Counted from the first letter of the stretch, positions 40,084-51,309 are shown. The stretch is DNA of 64,000 nt from Chrysomallon squamiferum (GCA_012295275.1 CM022674.1:8394260-8458259), one strand, 5' to 3'. The notes: generated from the sequence alone by a model not told the origin. A program made the numbers and translations.

Positions 40084-40193
40084 CAAAACAAATGAACATT
40101 ATAAAAACCTATGACAAATTTAGCACACTGTGTTTACATACCAAAGCCAGGAGGTCCTTGACTTTGTGGTTGGTTAGCAATCGGTTCTGTCAT
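35203..40193 (-). CDS. PLSCR: phospholipid scramblase
   Basis: Type II membrane protein of the scramblase family, linked to Ca2+-dependent lipid movement between leaflets and to nuclear and signalling roles. Coding exons in transcript order: 40193-40142, 39712-39485, 38915-38784, 38617-38540, 37935-37859, 37507-37395, 36869-36749, 36431-36329, 35822-35764, 35253-35203. Phases agree and give 337 aa (human PLSCR1 318). The N-terminus is Pro/Gln-rich with eight QYG repeats. [15 protein letters not shown] (about 114-128) starts the conserved domain. Cys clusters ([16 protein letters not shown]) are likely palmitoylation or metal sites. DQEFNVLSRDES (263-274) is the Ca2+-binding-type loop. [16 protein letters not shown] (312-327) is the C-terminal membrane segment. 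The protein ends in four His. The PLSCR paralogue number cannot be assigned. Confidence 0.96.
35845..36085. repeat. degenerate ~55-bp tandem repeat in scramblase intron
   Basis: Four to five drifted copies of a unit like ATAATTATCTACANGTAAAA followed by an AATTAAATAT segment, between coding exons 9 and 8. Confidence 0.65.
38115..38290 (+). repeat. dispersed repeat copy (pair of 16640-16830)
   Basis: Collinear blocks shared with 16640-16830, lying in the scramblase intron between coding exons 5 and 4. Confidence 0.6.
39530..39712 (-). repeat. coding minisatellite of 21 bp (APPGQYG repeats)
   Basis: Within scramblase coding exon 2 a 21-bp unit encodes APPGQYG. Eight QYG units are present. Two units carry an extra Ala codon (AAPPGQYG). 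Copies alternate between CAGTAT and CAATAT codons, suggesting recent unit shuffling. The array keeps frame throughout. Confidence 0.95.
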
Positions 40194-40665
40194 AGTCACT
40201 CCAGTTAGTTTTTCTAAGTTTTATCTAATCTAGGACAAAATTAGTAACCTGAGGTTAGCTATTTAAATTTTAATAATCACTGTATTTCTGCTATAATAAC
40301 AAACAAAAACAAAAAAATTATAAACAAATAAAAATAAAAATAAATAAATCATTTTATTGTTTGAGCTAAACAATAACAGTTTAAATGAAAAGTGACCCAA
40401 ACCAAACATCTTATATTTATTTACTCAATCTGTTTTGATAATAATGGTTGGATTATTTTATTTTGTTTTATTTTATTTTGGTATTTATTTTTATTTTTTC
40501 TGTATTCTAAACAAATGCCACAAAATTACTCTTCGCACATCTTTATGTATGTTGTTCTATAAACAAACTTTAGTTGTTGTGTTATATTTAGTATAATAAT
40601 ATATAATAACAAAGCAAATAATATCTTTTTGGTTTCTATTAATTAATTATTTTATTATATTTTAC

Positions 40666-40702
<37 letters not shown>

Positions 40703-41194
40703 GCAATTTTATTCACTTTGATTCTGTTGATCACTCTATACTACTATTACTACTGCAACATCAACTATATTATTAGTAGAAAACCCTAATGTCTGTATGA
40801 GTAAGCGACTGGTTCATATTAGCCATAAGCAAATGGATGTATCAATAGACCAATACTGTTAAATTACAACACGTCGTGATCACATGACGGTGATCGGAAA
40901 TGGTTTCGATACCTGTAGCTAATAGTAATACTGTTTATAATTTATTACGTTTTATAGATTAATTTTACAAAAAATGAATGATTAAACACTGTTTTACTGT
41001 CAAACCACATTATTATACGTTTCGTTATTAATCATTATTAAACGTACGCTAAAAAAAATTAAAACAAAAAAAACACCATATTTTCTGTTTGTCCCAACAA
41101 TTAATCTTACCTTTGGTTTATTTTTACCTCTTCGTTTTCTTTTTTTACAGCCGACCAATTACAGGAGCATCGATTGACCACAACTTTTGTACTT

Positions 41195-41204
41195 GATTTA
41201 TAAT
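41195..41204 (-). promoter_or_regulatory. TATA-like box for the scramblase gene
   Basis: On the minus strand ATTATAAATC lies about 75-95 bp upstream of a good GT donor (near 41110-41128) that could end a non-coding first exon. That exon would splice to the coding exon whose acceptor is at about 40214. Assignment is by position and motif only. Confidence 0.35.
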
Positions 41205-41743
41205 TTTCATATTTTATTTTTGTGTCCTACATGCGAGATGTGTCATTATAACAAAATCTAGAAAATATTTATTTCTTTTTTTTTTTTGGCTGGGATTTAT
41301 TATTATTTATCTTTTCTTTTATTGAAAATACAGTTACTGACGTCCAGTGCACGACATAACTTGATCATACAGTTTAGCATAGTTTCAGCTTTTGTTATTC
41401 TATTTATGTTTGTCATAGAAACACACAGTTTACTTCTAACAGGACTCTCGGTGTCAACAGCCTTTACTGTATCACGCTATTCACCGTAGCAGATCTAATT
41501 AATTAATCGTTAGCTGTAAATGCAAGCAGTTCAACTGCCCTACAAGTCCGTCCGACCGTAGATGGGTAAAACGTTTACAAAATAATCCGACGATGTAAAT
41601 TGTCTGAAATAATGGCGAATCCCATGTCGTCCAGTTTTTCCCCCGAATGGAAGACAATGTGTCTTCTGCATTCTACATTTAAAACAAAATCGGCCATGCA
41701 CCCCCCCCCATATAAATTTCAGCTTATGGGCCTCACTGGTTGG

Positions 41744-41744
<1 letters not shown>

Positions 41745-41783
<39 letters not shown>
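41745..41783. repeat. (TG)n microsatellite
   Basis: About 19 TG copies. A plain dinucleotide repeat. Confidence 0.95.
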
Positions 41784-41786
<3 letters not shown>

Positions 41787-42339
41787 AAATAACATCAAAG
41801 GAAAAACAGCTAACATTCTCATAAAATGGATGTTTTTGTCGTGCTATGGATAGAAGTACATTACATGTTTAATATACAATAGTATTCTATATGAGCGAAA
41901 TAATCGAAGTGCTTTGAGAGAACATGTACCAATCGATGATTAAAGAAAACTACTTCGGCTGAGTTCGCTTTCGCACCTTTTCTGTGACGTTATTAATACT
42001 TCATTAGCAACGATTAATGGTATGAAAGAATTGTTATTCTGTCGCTTGTCTTTTCGTACAATGGGAATCTCCTTTGTGTAAGTTTAATTTTCTGAATTAG
42101 TTTAACCTAAAGACTGTGTTTTATATTAATAAGTCAATGAAATCGATTTTAGGGACATCGAGGACATGAATATCGATTTGTTTGGTGATCCTATGGAAAT
42201 AACCAAACAAATTTTTATTAGATTTATACCCAACATAAATATAATAGCAGTTATAAAATAAAATAATGGTTATGTTATACAATAATAATAATAATAATAA
42301 TAATAATTTGCTTCCTTTCTCTAGCACAGGTTCACCGAG

Positions 42340-42740
42340 GATACAACTCCGTGGAAATCTGAAATCGCCAATTTAATGAGTAATTTATGTAAATTTACAA
42401 TTGTTGTCATGTTATTTTTATTTTCTCTGTTACATTAAATATAGGATTAGGCTATAATTGAGGAAAAGGCAACATGCTGCAAACAATTATTTATGGGTTT
42501 TTTCATTTAAACAATGTAAATAGTATTAAAATACACAGTGGATTCGTAATCTCAGTTTTGCAAAAACATTGTTAATATTTAGTAATAAATACTTTTGTTC
42601 TAAATGAATTCTTTTCTGACCGAAAACAATTAGATTCAGTTGTCACTCTTTCTCTGTTACGTCTTAGTCGGCGCAAGAAAATATATGGACAGGTTCAGTC
42701 GTGTACATTCAGTCAGTAAGATGATGAATGTTAATTGCTC
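42340..42740. repeat. diverged older copy of the array flank module
   Basis: Collinear with 43030-43450 (and 49040-49450). It shares the 'GAATC..CAATTTAATGAGTAAT' type start, an AGATTCAGTTGT.A block and the end GTCAGTAAGATGATNAATG. It is clearly more diverged than the other copies, so it represents an earlier duplication step. Confidence 0.65.
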
Positions 42741-43698
42741 ATTAGACCCCATCAAAATAAGAATAGACAACTGCTTACAATACTCGTCCGTAAACAGAAT
42801 ATCAATAAAAAAAAACATTAATTCTCTTCCTGACTGAGCTCTCGTTTTGGCCTTTTCTTTCGCTGCTTAATTACCAAGTGCCAGCCCTTTTAAAACAACG
42901 TTGAAAAATTGGCGGGAAACATACTTAGGACGTGATTGAAGTTTAAATTAGTTACGCAGTTTGAATTCCATGACATAAAAATAAACAGGCGGATGTCACA
43001 GAAATATAAATTAGTTACAATCGACATCCGTGGGGAAAAAAAACGTTCATGGGTAAACCGCATTGCCGATTTAAGGAGTAATCATTATGTAAATTTAAAA
43101 TTTTTATTATATTATTTTTATTTTCTCTCTTTAATTAAATATTGAATTAAACTGTAGATTAAGAGTCACAAAAAAAGGCAATTGCAAACAAATTATTTAT
43201 GATAATTTAGCTTTGAGATTTTAACAGTATGTAATAATATTAAACTACAACTTTGGCATCGTAATTTCAATTTAGTTAGAAATATTACTATTCAAAGTGA
43301 ATCAGTTACTGACTGACAACGATTAGATTCAGTTGTGATTCTTTTTCTTCTGCAGTTATTTCTTCTTCCTCGCCAGAAGAAAAGCGGAGGATTCAGTCAC
43401 ATAGAATTAGTCAGTAAGATGATTAATGCCAGACTGATTATCACTGACTGATACTGAGTACAGGCGAAGGTCTTGTAGGGATTCTCAAAATGGAATCAGA
43501 CTTTGGAAAAAATAAAACGATAACTAAAGTTCGGCTAATTACAATAACCTGGTAATATCAATGTAGCAACTTTACAGCATTTTCGCTGGTGTCATGGCAA
43601 CTTGCTTAATCTGAAGTACGTAGAAAATATATTGTTTTATTGTCAAATACGATGCAAAATGAATATGTTGCTTGATGATTTATTCTTGTTTAACGTCT

Positions 43699-44848
43699 TT
43701 ATAATAGTGGAATCCAGTGTGGCGGGAAATGGTCAGATTTCTTAAAAACTTTACTCCAGAATTTATTGTTTTCATCATATGGATTTTTATAATACACGAC
43801 TACACCACCTGACAGATAACTACCCCACCATCCAAATGTACCCACTGTCATAATACTGTGATCGCACAGAGACAATATGGCCATGTCTATTTCCGGCGGA
43901 TTTCTTTCTTGTAGGTGATTAGTTCCATCCAAAGGTCTGTTTTTATATTTTCCTCAACCCAACTTATTGTGTCGCTACAAACAATAAAGACACAATTTGA
44001 AAAATTCGACTGAAAATACATCATTGCTCTTTCTATGTATTCTCTTGAAGCCAAGTAATTTCCCGTATTGCGAGCTAGTTCCGAATCCTTGTCGCCTCTC
44101 CTAACATGCACTCCTATTAGACTTATCTTCCCAGAAGTCTTTGATTTATATTTTTTGGCGAATCGTATTAATTCTCTTTTCTGCAACTGACTTAACACGA
44201 TCTCTGAATCTTAACTGTCGACGAATATTCGATTCCACATTACTGAAATATCTCCACGACTGTAGCAAATTATCTATAGTATAATTAAAATGTCGAGGCA
44301 TCTTGAGAAATGTTTCGTCATACATACAACATTTTTCTGATGTTATTCTTTTAAAACTTTTGAACATGTTGCGATCAGTAAATGTTTTGGCTTCCAACCA
44401 GAATATATTTATAAGTGGATTGTCCGCAGACAATGCTACCGTCATGTTCTTGCTGTGGGCAATGCCGACAAGTGACGCATACGCATACATTTTATTACCA
44501 AGACCGACGTTGTTCAGTTTTACAGGTGCGAGATAGTAATTGCTGGTTTTATCGTTGCTGTTTTCATGAGATTTCACTTTACTGACATAGTCTTTTGATG
44601 GATATTTCATAGTTATCTGACCGTTGTTTAACGGTGTAACTAGATCAGGTTTGTTGTAGTATATGAGCCAGTTGTTAATAGTCACCATAACACCAATTAG
44701 AACACACGTCAGCAGATAAACTGAAATAAATTAATTAATTAAGAGCATTGTTTAATTTTAAAATAAGAACGATGTAAGTAAAAAATTATAAATTAATTTA
44801 TTCATTCATACATCAAACGTACTTACACAATAACCTCTTCGGGCACAT
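43699..44848 (-). pseudogene. alpha-1,2-fucosyltransferase copy A, frameshifted
   Basis: Same two-exon structure as copy B: exon 1 44848-44827, exon 2 44720-43699. Two lesions relative to copy B break the frame. A T run near 44152-44157 has six T instead of five. A 5-bp insertion near 43911-43917 (CTTTCTTGTAGGTGATT against CTTTCAGTGATT) lies just after the codons for WMELIT. The two changes sum to six, so the last third is back in the original frame, but the stretch between them, which includes GVHVRRGD, is out of frame. Probably non-functional. The first lesion is in a homopolymer and could be a sequencing error, but the 5-bp insertion is unlikely to be. Confidence 0.85.
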
Positions 44849-45268
44849 CTCTTCAAAAGAAAATAATAACTAGGTCTGATCAGGCGATCTGTAAGACAGA
44901 AACTATTTTTTTACATACATTTTATCACAACAACAACAATCAACAATAATAAATTACAGAAGTGCCGAAGTATTTGGGTTCAGAGGCGGTCCAGATTTCC
45001 GGATACATGCTAAATATTACTTTAGTATAAATTAATGAATAAAATTTTATTTAACGGATACAAATTAATACAATTCTGGAGCAGTATATATATATAGTGC
45101 ACCCTTATAAAACCGCCCCCACCGATATGGAAGAAAAAAGTTGCAAGTTATAGACTGAAAACTACGTTAATGTAGGTTAAAACAGGTAAATATAAACCCA
45201 ACATAATTGTAAATTCAGCTGAAATGCTTTACTACACCAGGCGTTTTAATTTTTAACGTATTATTTAT

Positions 45269-45391
45269 ATGATGATCAGTTGCGGAGGGTGGTGTTTATT
45301 AGTGTTAGTTTTATTTTTCATTTTCTGGTTAAGGTTTATGGCGATGAATGGAAGGAGAAACCGTCTCACTGCACTCAGTGTATTGAATTAG
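45269..45391 (+). CDS. divergent short transmembrane ORF, copy A (shortened)
   Basis: Plus-strand frame starting MMISCGGWCLLVLVLFF, about 420 bp upstream of and divergent from fucosyltransferase copy A. It stops after 40 codons because an AAC codon became AAT followed by TAG. See copy B for details. Confidence 0.25.
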   Translation: MMISCGGWCLLVLVLFFIFWLRFMAMNGRRNRLTALSVLN

Positions 45392-45427
45392 AGAAAGATA
45401 TTGAAATTTTCTGGTATCACATGACAC

Positions 45428-45428
<1 letters not shown>

Positions 45429-45481
<53 letters not shown>
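45429..45481. repeat. (AAT)n microsatellite
   Basis: About 17 AAT copies. The corresponding array in units B and C has only about 6 copies (52128-52146, 55424-55442). Confidence 0.95.
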
Positions 45482-45483
<2 letters not shown>

Positions 45484-45485
45484 GA

Positions 45486-45635
45486 ACAATGGTATATCAT
45501 GCATATGGAAGTTTTTGTCAAACAATGGCATATTATACATATGAAAGTTTTTGTCAACAATGGCATGTAATACATATGAAACTTTTTGTCAAACAATGGC
45601 ATGTAATACATATGAAACTTTTTGTCAAACGATAT
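45486..45635. repeat. 36-bp tandem repeat
   Basis: Four copies of a unit containing CAATGGCATGTAATACATAT and GAAACTTTTTGTCAAA. Units B (about 52152-52262) and C (about 55448-55558) have three copies. Confidence 0.9.
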
Positions 45636-45953
45636 ATAAAATAAAAAATAACGTTATCAATGTCTCAGCTTCAGTAAGATATTATTTCCCTGGTTCGCCA
45701 TGAGTTGATCAGTAGACATCATCAAGTCCATAGCCTGGGCGGTCTATCCCATTGTGATCTTCTTAAATAGACTGCCCCGGAATCAACATCATTACATCCT
45801 CAGCCAGCGGATGTTTGTGTGCTGCATTACAGGAGCTGAACAGAACATGTTCCTTCATTCGTGGAAGGCTTGAGAACATCTTTCATTTCCCATCCTGGGT
45901 GGTGACGCGGTCAGAACTTGGCGCCTCAGGGAACAATTTAGGGAACTTCGTAT

Positions 45954-48398
45954 TCATTTTTTATTTTTCGTTTTGTCTCTCCCTTTCTGGTCCAACTTAG
46001 ATTGACTGTTAGTCAGCCGAATGTCGGACTTTTCACCTGGTTGATGTGCAGACATTTCCATCTGGTCACCTTCCACACTCATCGTTGGATTCAACAGATT
46101 AATATGGCAAAACCTTGTCGACTTACCTCGATCTGGTGCATTAACAATATAACCTGTGTCACTAACTTTACGTTTTACAATGTACGGACCAAAAATTTTA
46201 CTTTGCAGAGATGATTTAGTGATTGGCAAATACATTAGTACCTTGTTACCTGGATTAAATTTACTTATTTTAGTTTTCCTATCAAAATGTTTTTTTATTT
46301 TGGTCTGAGCTTTCACTAAATGTTTATGGCCTAATTTATCTTTTATTTTAGGTACTACATTTGCATCTGTCACGATTCTATTTAAGGCTTTATTCATCAA
46401 CACATCATTATGCGCACAAAAACATTCATTCTCATTTAAAAGATTGTTTTTATATTTTTTATTATTTTTGACCCCACCCTTTTCAAAGGTCGATCACATT
46501 TTTGTGCTTCACACAAACTCTTTTTATTCCAGTTAATCTGTGGGAGTTTATCACCAGACATTTTTAACTCGGAGGAAAAATGTGTTGGATAAACAGCAGT
46601 CACTATTTGACCAGACTCTGATTCAAACTTTTTACCTAAATCTATCTCATCTACTCCTTCAAATTTCCTTGACAAACATGTATCAGTTAAAGGATTTTCC
46701 TTGCCATAGACCTAGTAGTAACGCAGGCCGGAAAAGTTTCAGTTGCCTTATCAACAAAGGTTAAAATGGGAGTATTTAACACCTGAAAAGTTTCGCACCT
46801 CTTATCGCAACAACTCTCTGAAAGATCATTGCCCAGCAACATATTTACACCCCCCATAGGTAAACTGTCTACGAGACCGATCAACACATCTTCAGAAACG
46901 TGAGGTGAATTGAGAAGAAGTCGGTGTAATGGAATGGTAGTATACATTCCCCCAACTTCCTTAATGATTATATTTTTACCTGTTGCCGATTTTTTTAGAT
47001 TTCTTCTGGCATCTTTTACAATCAGGCTCTGCCAAGCTCCTGTATCTCGAAAAATGGTAATTACCCTAGGAGAATAACTATTTGGTTGAATATCACAAAT
47101 AGTATGATGACATGTATTTAACACATTTCTTTTGAGTATACATCTCTGGTAATTCCGAGACACCTTGCTTGTGATCCTAACAAAATCCACAGTTTTTTTA
47201 TTATCCTTTTGTCTGACATAACAGTTTGAAACAACATGATTATTCATTTTGCAATACGAACAACATGGTTGAATAGGCTTTGTTTCAGCCGACGGATTAC
47301 TCTTTACTTGCATGCCTATTATAATTATGCTGCCTGACTGATGTAGTCCTACCAGAAAACGTTTCCTGATTACCATCAAGATTCCTATCAAAACTTGACT
47401 CAGAACTTTGTGACTTGTGGACGAGAACGTAGTTATCAGCAGCTATAGCAGCAGCTTGTAGACTTTCTATGCCCTGATGTGCTAAATGTAACCGACCATT
47501 TACCGATGAACAATTTCTCACTTCTTCCAAAATGATTAATTCACGCAATTTGGCAAATCAGTCCCAATGTCGCTTGATCTGGTCCAGTTTGTTTCTGAAT
47601 CTAATCTTTTTAATTTCCGAAAAAACTGACGATATGACTCACTGGTCAGCTGATACGCTGTCAGCACGGCTGATTTTAACATCTCATAATTTCTGACCTG
47701 AGTTTTATCTAATGCATTATATTCTAGAGCAGCTTTTCCTCTGAACTTACTCTGAACTAACAAATGCCCAAACTGTTCTGACCATTTTAATTCCAAGGCC
47801 ACTCTTTCGAACTGTTGAAAGAAAATTTCAACATCATTCTCATCAAAATTAGGAACTGACCTGTAACAATCATTAATTCTAAAACCATTCGATGCATTCT
47901 CACTTGAATTATTTCCTATCATTATTTTAAGTTCAGGTTCCATTTTCAACTTAATTATATGAAATTCTCTTTCTTTATCTTCTCTCTCTCTCTCTCTCTC
48001 TCTCTTCTCTTTCTTTTCTTTTCTTTTCTCTCTATCACTTTCATACTTTTAAGCTCTAATATTTGTTCGAAGGTTAATTACGCTTCCTCTAATTTCACTG
48101 ATTCTGCCATGCTCGGAGTTGCACGTACGTTATTACTTTCCCCCTCTCGTTATCTACAGAATCGCTAAACTAAGCCTCTATTAAAATTTCTCTGCTTTGC
48201 TCTGTCTTGGGTTTTGATTTATTTATTTTAATATCGTTATAATTTTGATCTGTTGTGCTTTCTCAAGTGGATATAAACATAAATTAGTTGTCATTAAACT
48301 GAGAAAATACTCTATACATCTAAACAAATAATTTCATAACAATGTTAGAAAACGAGCCCCCAAATTAATTATTTGAAAAATCCCGGACGAGAGCCCCA
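45954..48398 (-). mobile_element. degenerate Ty3/Gypsy-type retroelement, internally deleted
   Basis: Read on the minus strand: a primer-binding site at about 48398-48380, then gag from an ATG at 48110 (MAESVKLEE, followed by a Glu/Arg run and FFQQFERVALELKW and YRQFFRKLKR, as in SCAN-like Gypsy gag) to about 47300. A CCHC zinc knuckle (CSYCKMNNHVVSNC) lies near 47270-47230. An aspartic protease with active-site DTGA is near 47040. A linker with SLCEAQKCDRPLKRV ends at 46436. Immediately after comes an integrase C-terminal domain (46403-45954) with KIFGPYIVKRKVSDTGY and CHINLLNP. Reverse transcriptase, RNase H and the integrase core are absent. At least three frameshifts occur within gag/pol. 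No matching pair of LTRs was found. Confidence 0.88.
48380..48398 (-). other. retroelement primer-binding site, tRNA-Pro-like
   Basis: The plus strand reads ATCCCGGACGAGAGCCCCA, close to the 3' end of tRNA-Pro including CCA. On the minus strand this is the expected primer-binding site (TGGGGCTC...), 270 nt upstream of the gag ATG. Compared with the usual tRNA-Pro 3' end it seems to have a base inserted, so the tRNA identity is uncertain. Confidence 0.6.
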
Positions 48399-48776
48399 AC
48401 TTTTATAATGCTGTCTCGGGGCACACACCATTAAATACCTTGTTTGGGTTTTTTTATGGCTCAGTTGAGGGTAACAAGGTGCTTTAATGGCCATCTAACA
48501 AGGAATATAAAAGCTAAATTGAGAGACTATATAAATCAATAAGTATATCTATCCACTAGAGAAATAACCACAACACTAGTTAAGGTTAATTATTTAATTA
48601 TGATATACAGATGCTTGATAATAACACATTATACAATCATAAAACATACGTTTAAGTAAGTTTGATTAATGATATGAGAAAGGTCATACTGGGAACCAAG
48701 ACAAAATAACAATCTGCACGGAGAACAGATTAAAACATTAAAATTTTAGGTATAATAAATGTTATTGACACATGTT
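48399..48776. other. possible 5' LTR remnant and flank
   Basis: The sequence right of the primer-binding site should be the 5' LTR of the minus-strand element. It contains CTGTCTCGGGGCACAC and a TATATAAATC stretch. No second copy was found left of the element, so the LTR borders cannot be fixed. Confidence 0.35.
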
Positions 48777-49714
48777 AATTGCTCATTACACCCTATCAAA
48801 ATAGTAAAGAAATAAAGAACATTAATTCCCTGCCTGACTGAGCTCTCGTTTTGGCCTTTTCTTTCGCTGCTTAATTACTAAGTCCCAGCCCTTTTAAAAC
48901 AACACCATGACGTTGAAAATTTGGTGGCAAAAATACAAAGTTATGACGTGACTAAAGTTTAAATTAGTTACGCAGTTTGAATTCCATGACATAAAAATAA
49001 ACAGGCGGATGTCACAGAAATATAAATTAGTTACAATCGACATCCGTGGGGAATAAAAACGTTCATGGGTAAACCGCATTGCCGATTTAAGGAGTAATCA
49101 TTATGTAAATTTAAAATTTTTATTATATTATTTTTATTTTCTCTCTTTAATTAAATATTGAATTAAACTGTAGATTAAGAGTCACAAAAAAAGGCAATTG
49201 CAAACAAATTATTTATGATAATTTAGCTTTGACATTTTAACAGTATGTAATAATATTAAAATACAACTTTGGCATCGTAATTTCAATTTAGTTAGAAATA
49301 TTACTATTCAAAGTGAATCAGTTACTGACTGACAACGATTAGATTCAGTTGTGATTCTTTTTCTTCTGCAGTTATTTCTTCTTCCTCGCCAGAAGATATG
49401 CGGAGGATTCAGTCACATAGAATTAGTCAGTAAGATGATTAATGCCAGACTGATTATCACTGACTGATACTGAGTACAGGCGAAGGTCTTGTAGGGATTC
49501 TCAAACTGGAATCAGACTTTGGAAAAAATAAAATGATAACTAAAGTTCGGCTAATTACAATAACCTGGTAATATCAATGTAGCAACTTTACAGCATTTTC
49601 GCTGGTGTCATGGCAACTTGCTTAATCTGAAGTACGTAGAAGTAATATTGTTTTATTGTCAAATACGATGCAAAATGAATATGTTGCTTGATGGTTTATT
49701 CTTGTTTAACGTCT

Positions 49715-50869
49715 TTATAATAGTGGAATCCAGTGTGGCGGGAAATGGTCAGATTTCTTAAAAACATTACTCCAGAATTTATTCTTTTCATCATATGGAT
49801 TTTTATAATACACGACTACACCACCTGACAGATAACTACCCCACCATCCAAATGTACCCACTGTCATAATACTGTGATCGCACAGAGACAATATGGCCAT
49901 GTCTATTTCCGGCGGATTTCTTTCAGTGATTAGTTCCATCCAAAGGTCTGTTTTTATATTTTCCTCAACCCAACTTATTGTGTCGCTACAAACAATAAAG
50001 ACACAATTTGAAAAATTCGACTGAAAATACATCATTGCTCTTTCTATGTATTCTCTTGAAGCCAAGTAATTTCCCGTATTGCGAGCTAGTTCCGAATCCT
50101 TGTCGCCTCTCCTAACATGCACTCCTATTAGACTTATCTTCCCAGAAGTCTTTGATTTATATTTTTGGCGAATCGTATTAATTCTCTTTTCTGCAACTGA
50201 CTTAACACGATCTCTGAATCTTAACTGTCGACGAATATTCGATTCCACATTACTGAAATATCTCCACGACTGTAGCAAATTATCTATAGTATAATTAAAA
50301 TGTCGAGGCATCTTGAGAAATGTTTCGTCATACATACAACATTTTTCTGATGTTATTCTTTTAAAACTTTTGAACATGTTGCGATCAGTAAATGTTTTGG
50401 CTTCCAACCAGAATATATTTATAAGTGGATTGTCCGCAGACAATGCTACCGTCATGTTCTTGCTGTGGGCAATGCCGACAAGTGACGCATACGCATACAT
50501 TTTATTACCAAGACCGACGTTGTTCAGTTTTACAGGTGCGAGATAGTAATTGCTGGTTTTATCGTTGCTGTTTTCATGAGATTTCACTTTACTGACATAG
50601 TCTTTTGATGGATATTTCATAGTTATCTGACCATTGTTTAACGGTGTAACTAGATCAGGTTTGTTGTAGTATACGAGGCAGTTGTTAATAGTCACCATAA
50701 CACCAATTAGAACACACGTCAGCAGATAAACTGAAATAAATAAATAAATTAATTAATTAAGAGCATTGATAAATAATTTTAAAATTAGAACGATGTAAGT
50801 AAAAAATTATAAATTAATTTATTCATTCATACATCAAACGTACTTACACAATAACCTCTTCGGGCACAT
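49715..50869 (-). CDS. alpha-1,2-fucosyltransferase (GT11), intact copy B
   Basis: Golgi type II enzyme that transfers fucose from GDP-fucose in alpha-1,2 linkage, usually to galactose. Exon 1 is 50869-50848 and exon 2 is 50730-49715 (TAA), giving 345 aa. The spliced start MCPKRLLFYLLTCVLIGV supplies a short basic cytoplasmic tail and signal-anchor helix. Starting at the exon 2 Met (50698) would lose it. Conserved motifs: VGLGNKMYAYASL (about 79-91), the GT11 signature GVHVRRGDKD (about 210-219, GDP-fucose site) and CDHSIMTVGTFGWWGSYL (about 291-308). A minus-strand AATAAA lies 15 nt past the stop. This is the only undamaged copy of four. The acceptor sugar cannot be told. Confidence 0.95.
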
Positions 50870-51104
50870 CTCTTCAAAAGAAAATAATAACTAGGTCTGA
50901 TCAGGCGATCTGTAAGACAGAAACTATTTTTTTACATACATTTTATCACAACAACAACAATCAACAATAATAAATTACAGAAGTGCCGAAGTATTTGGGT
51001 TCAGAGGCGGTCCAGATTTCCGGATACATGCTAAATATTACTTTAGTATAAATTAATGAATAAAATTTTATTTAACGGATACAAATTAATACAATTCTGG
51101 AGCA

Positions 51105-51135
<31 letters not shown>

Positions 51136-51309
51136 TAGTGCACCCTTATAAAACCGCCCCCACCGATATGGAAGAAAAAAGTTGCAAGTTATAGTCTGAA
51201 AACTACGTTAATGTAGGTTAAAACAGGTAAATATAAACCCAACATAATTGTAAATTCAGCTGAAATGCTTTACTACACCAGGCGTTTTAATTTTTAACGT
51301 ATTATTTAT
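50870..51309. promoter_or_regulatory. putative bidirectional promoter region between copy B and the divergent ORF
   Basis: About 440 bp separate the minus-strand fucosyltransferase start from the plus-strand ORF start. The region contains a TA array (51103-51133) and a conserved GC-richer patch (AAAACCGCCCCCACCGATAT). A possible acceptor (CTTACAG) lies before the exon with the fucosyltransferase ATG, so a separate 5' UTR exon is likely. The same layout exists in units A and C. Confidence 0.35.

Larger units (their letters stand above)
40214..42330. other. scramblase 5' region and intergenic DNA
   Basis: No further coding exon seen. Contains (ATT)n at about 40670-40702, a C9 run near 41702, (TG)19-20 at 41745-41783 and (AAT)n at 42280-42307. 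Confidence 0.6.
42730..46095. repeat. fucosyltransferase array, unit A
   Basis: Unit A aligns with 48777-52735 from a shared TGTTAATTGCTCATTA start, through the fucosyltransferase gene and divergent ORF, to the integrase-tail segment ending near 46095. It lacks about 660 bp present in units B and C (junction at about 45404). Confidence 0.9.

Noticed and set aside
45954-48398. Possible endogenous retrovirus
   Set aside because: Gag, zinc knuckle, protease and integrase tail are of Ty3/Gypsy retrotransposon type. No envelope gene is seen.
50313-50546. Plus-strand ORF inside each fucosyltransferase copy
   Set aside because: Antisense shadow of the conserved fucosyltransferase coding sequence. 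It repeats only because the gene is duplicated.
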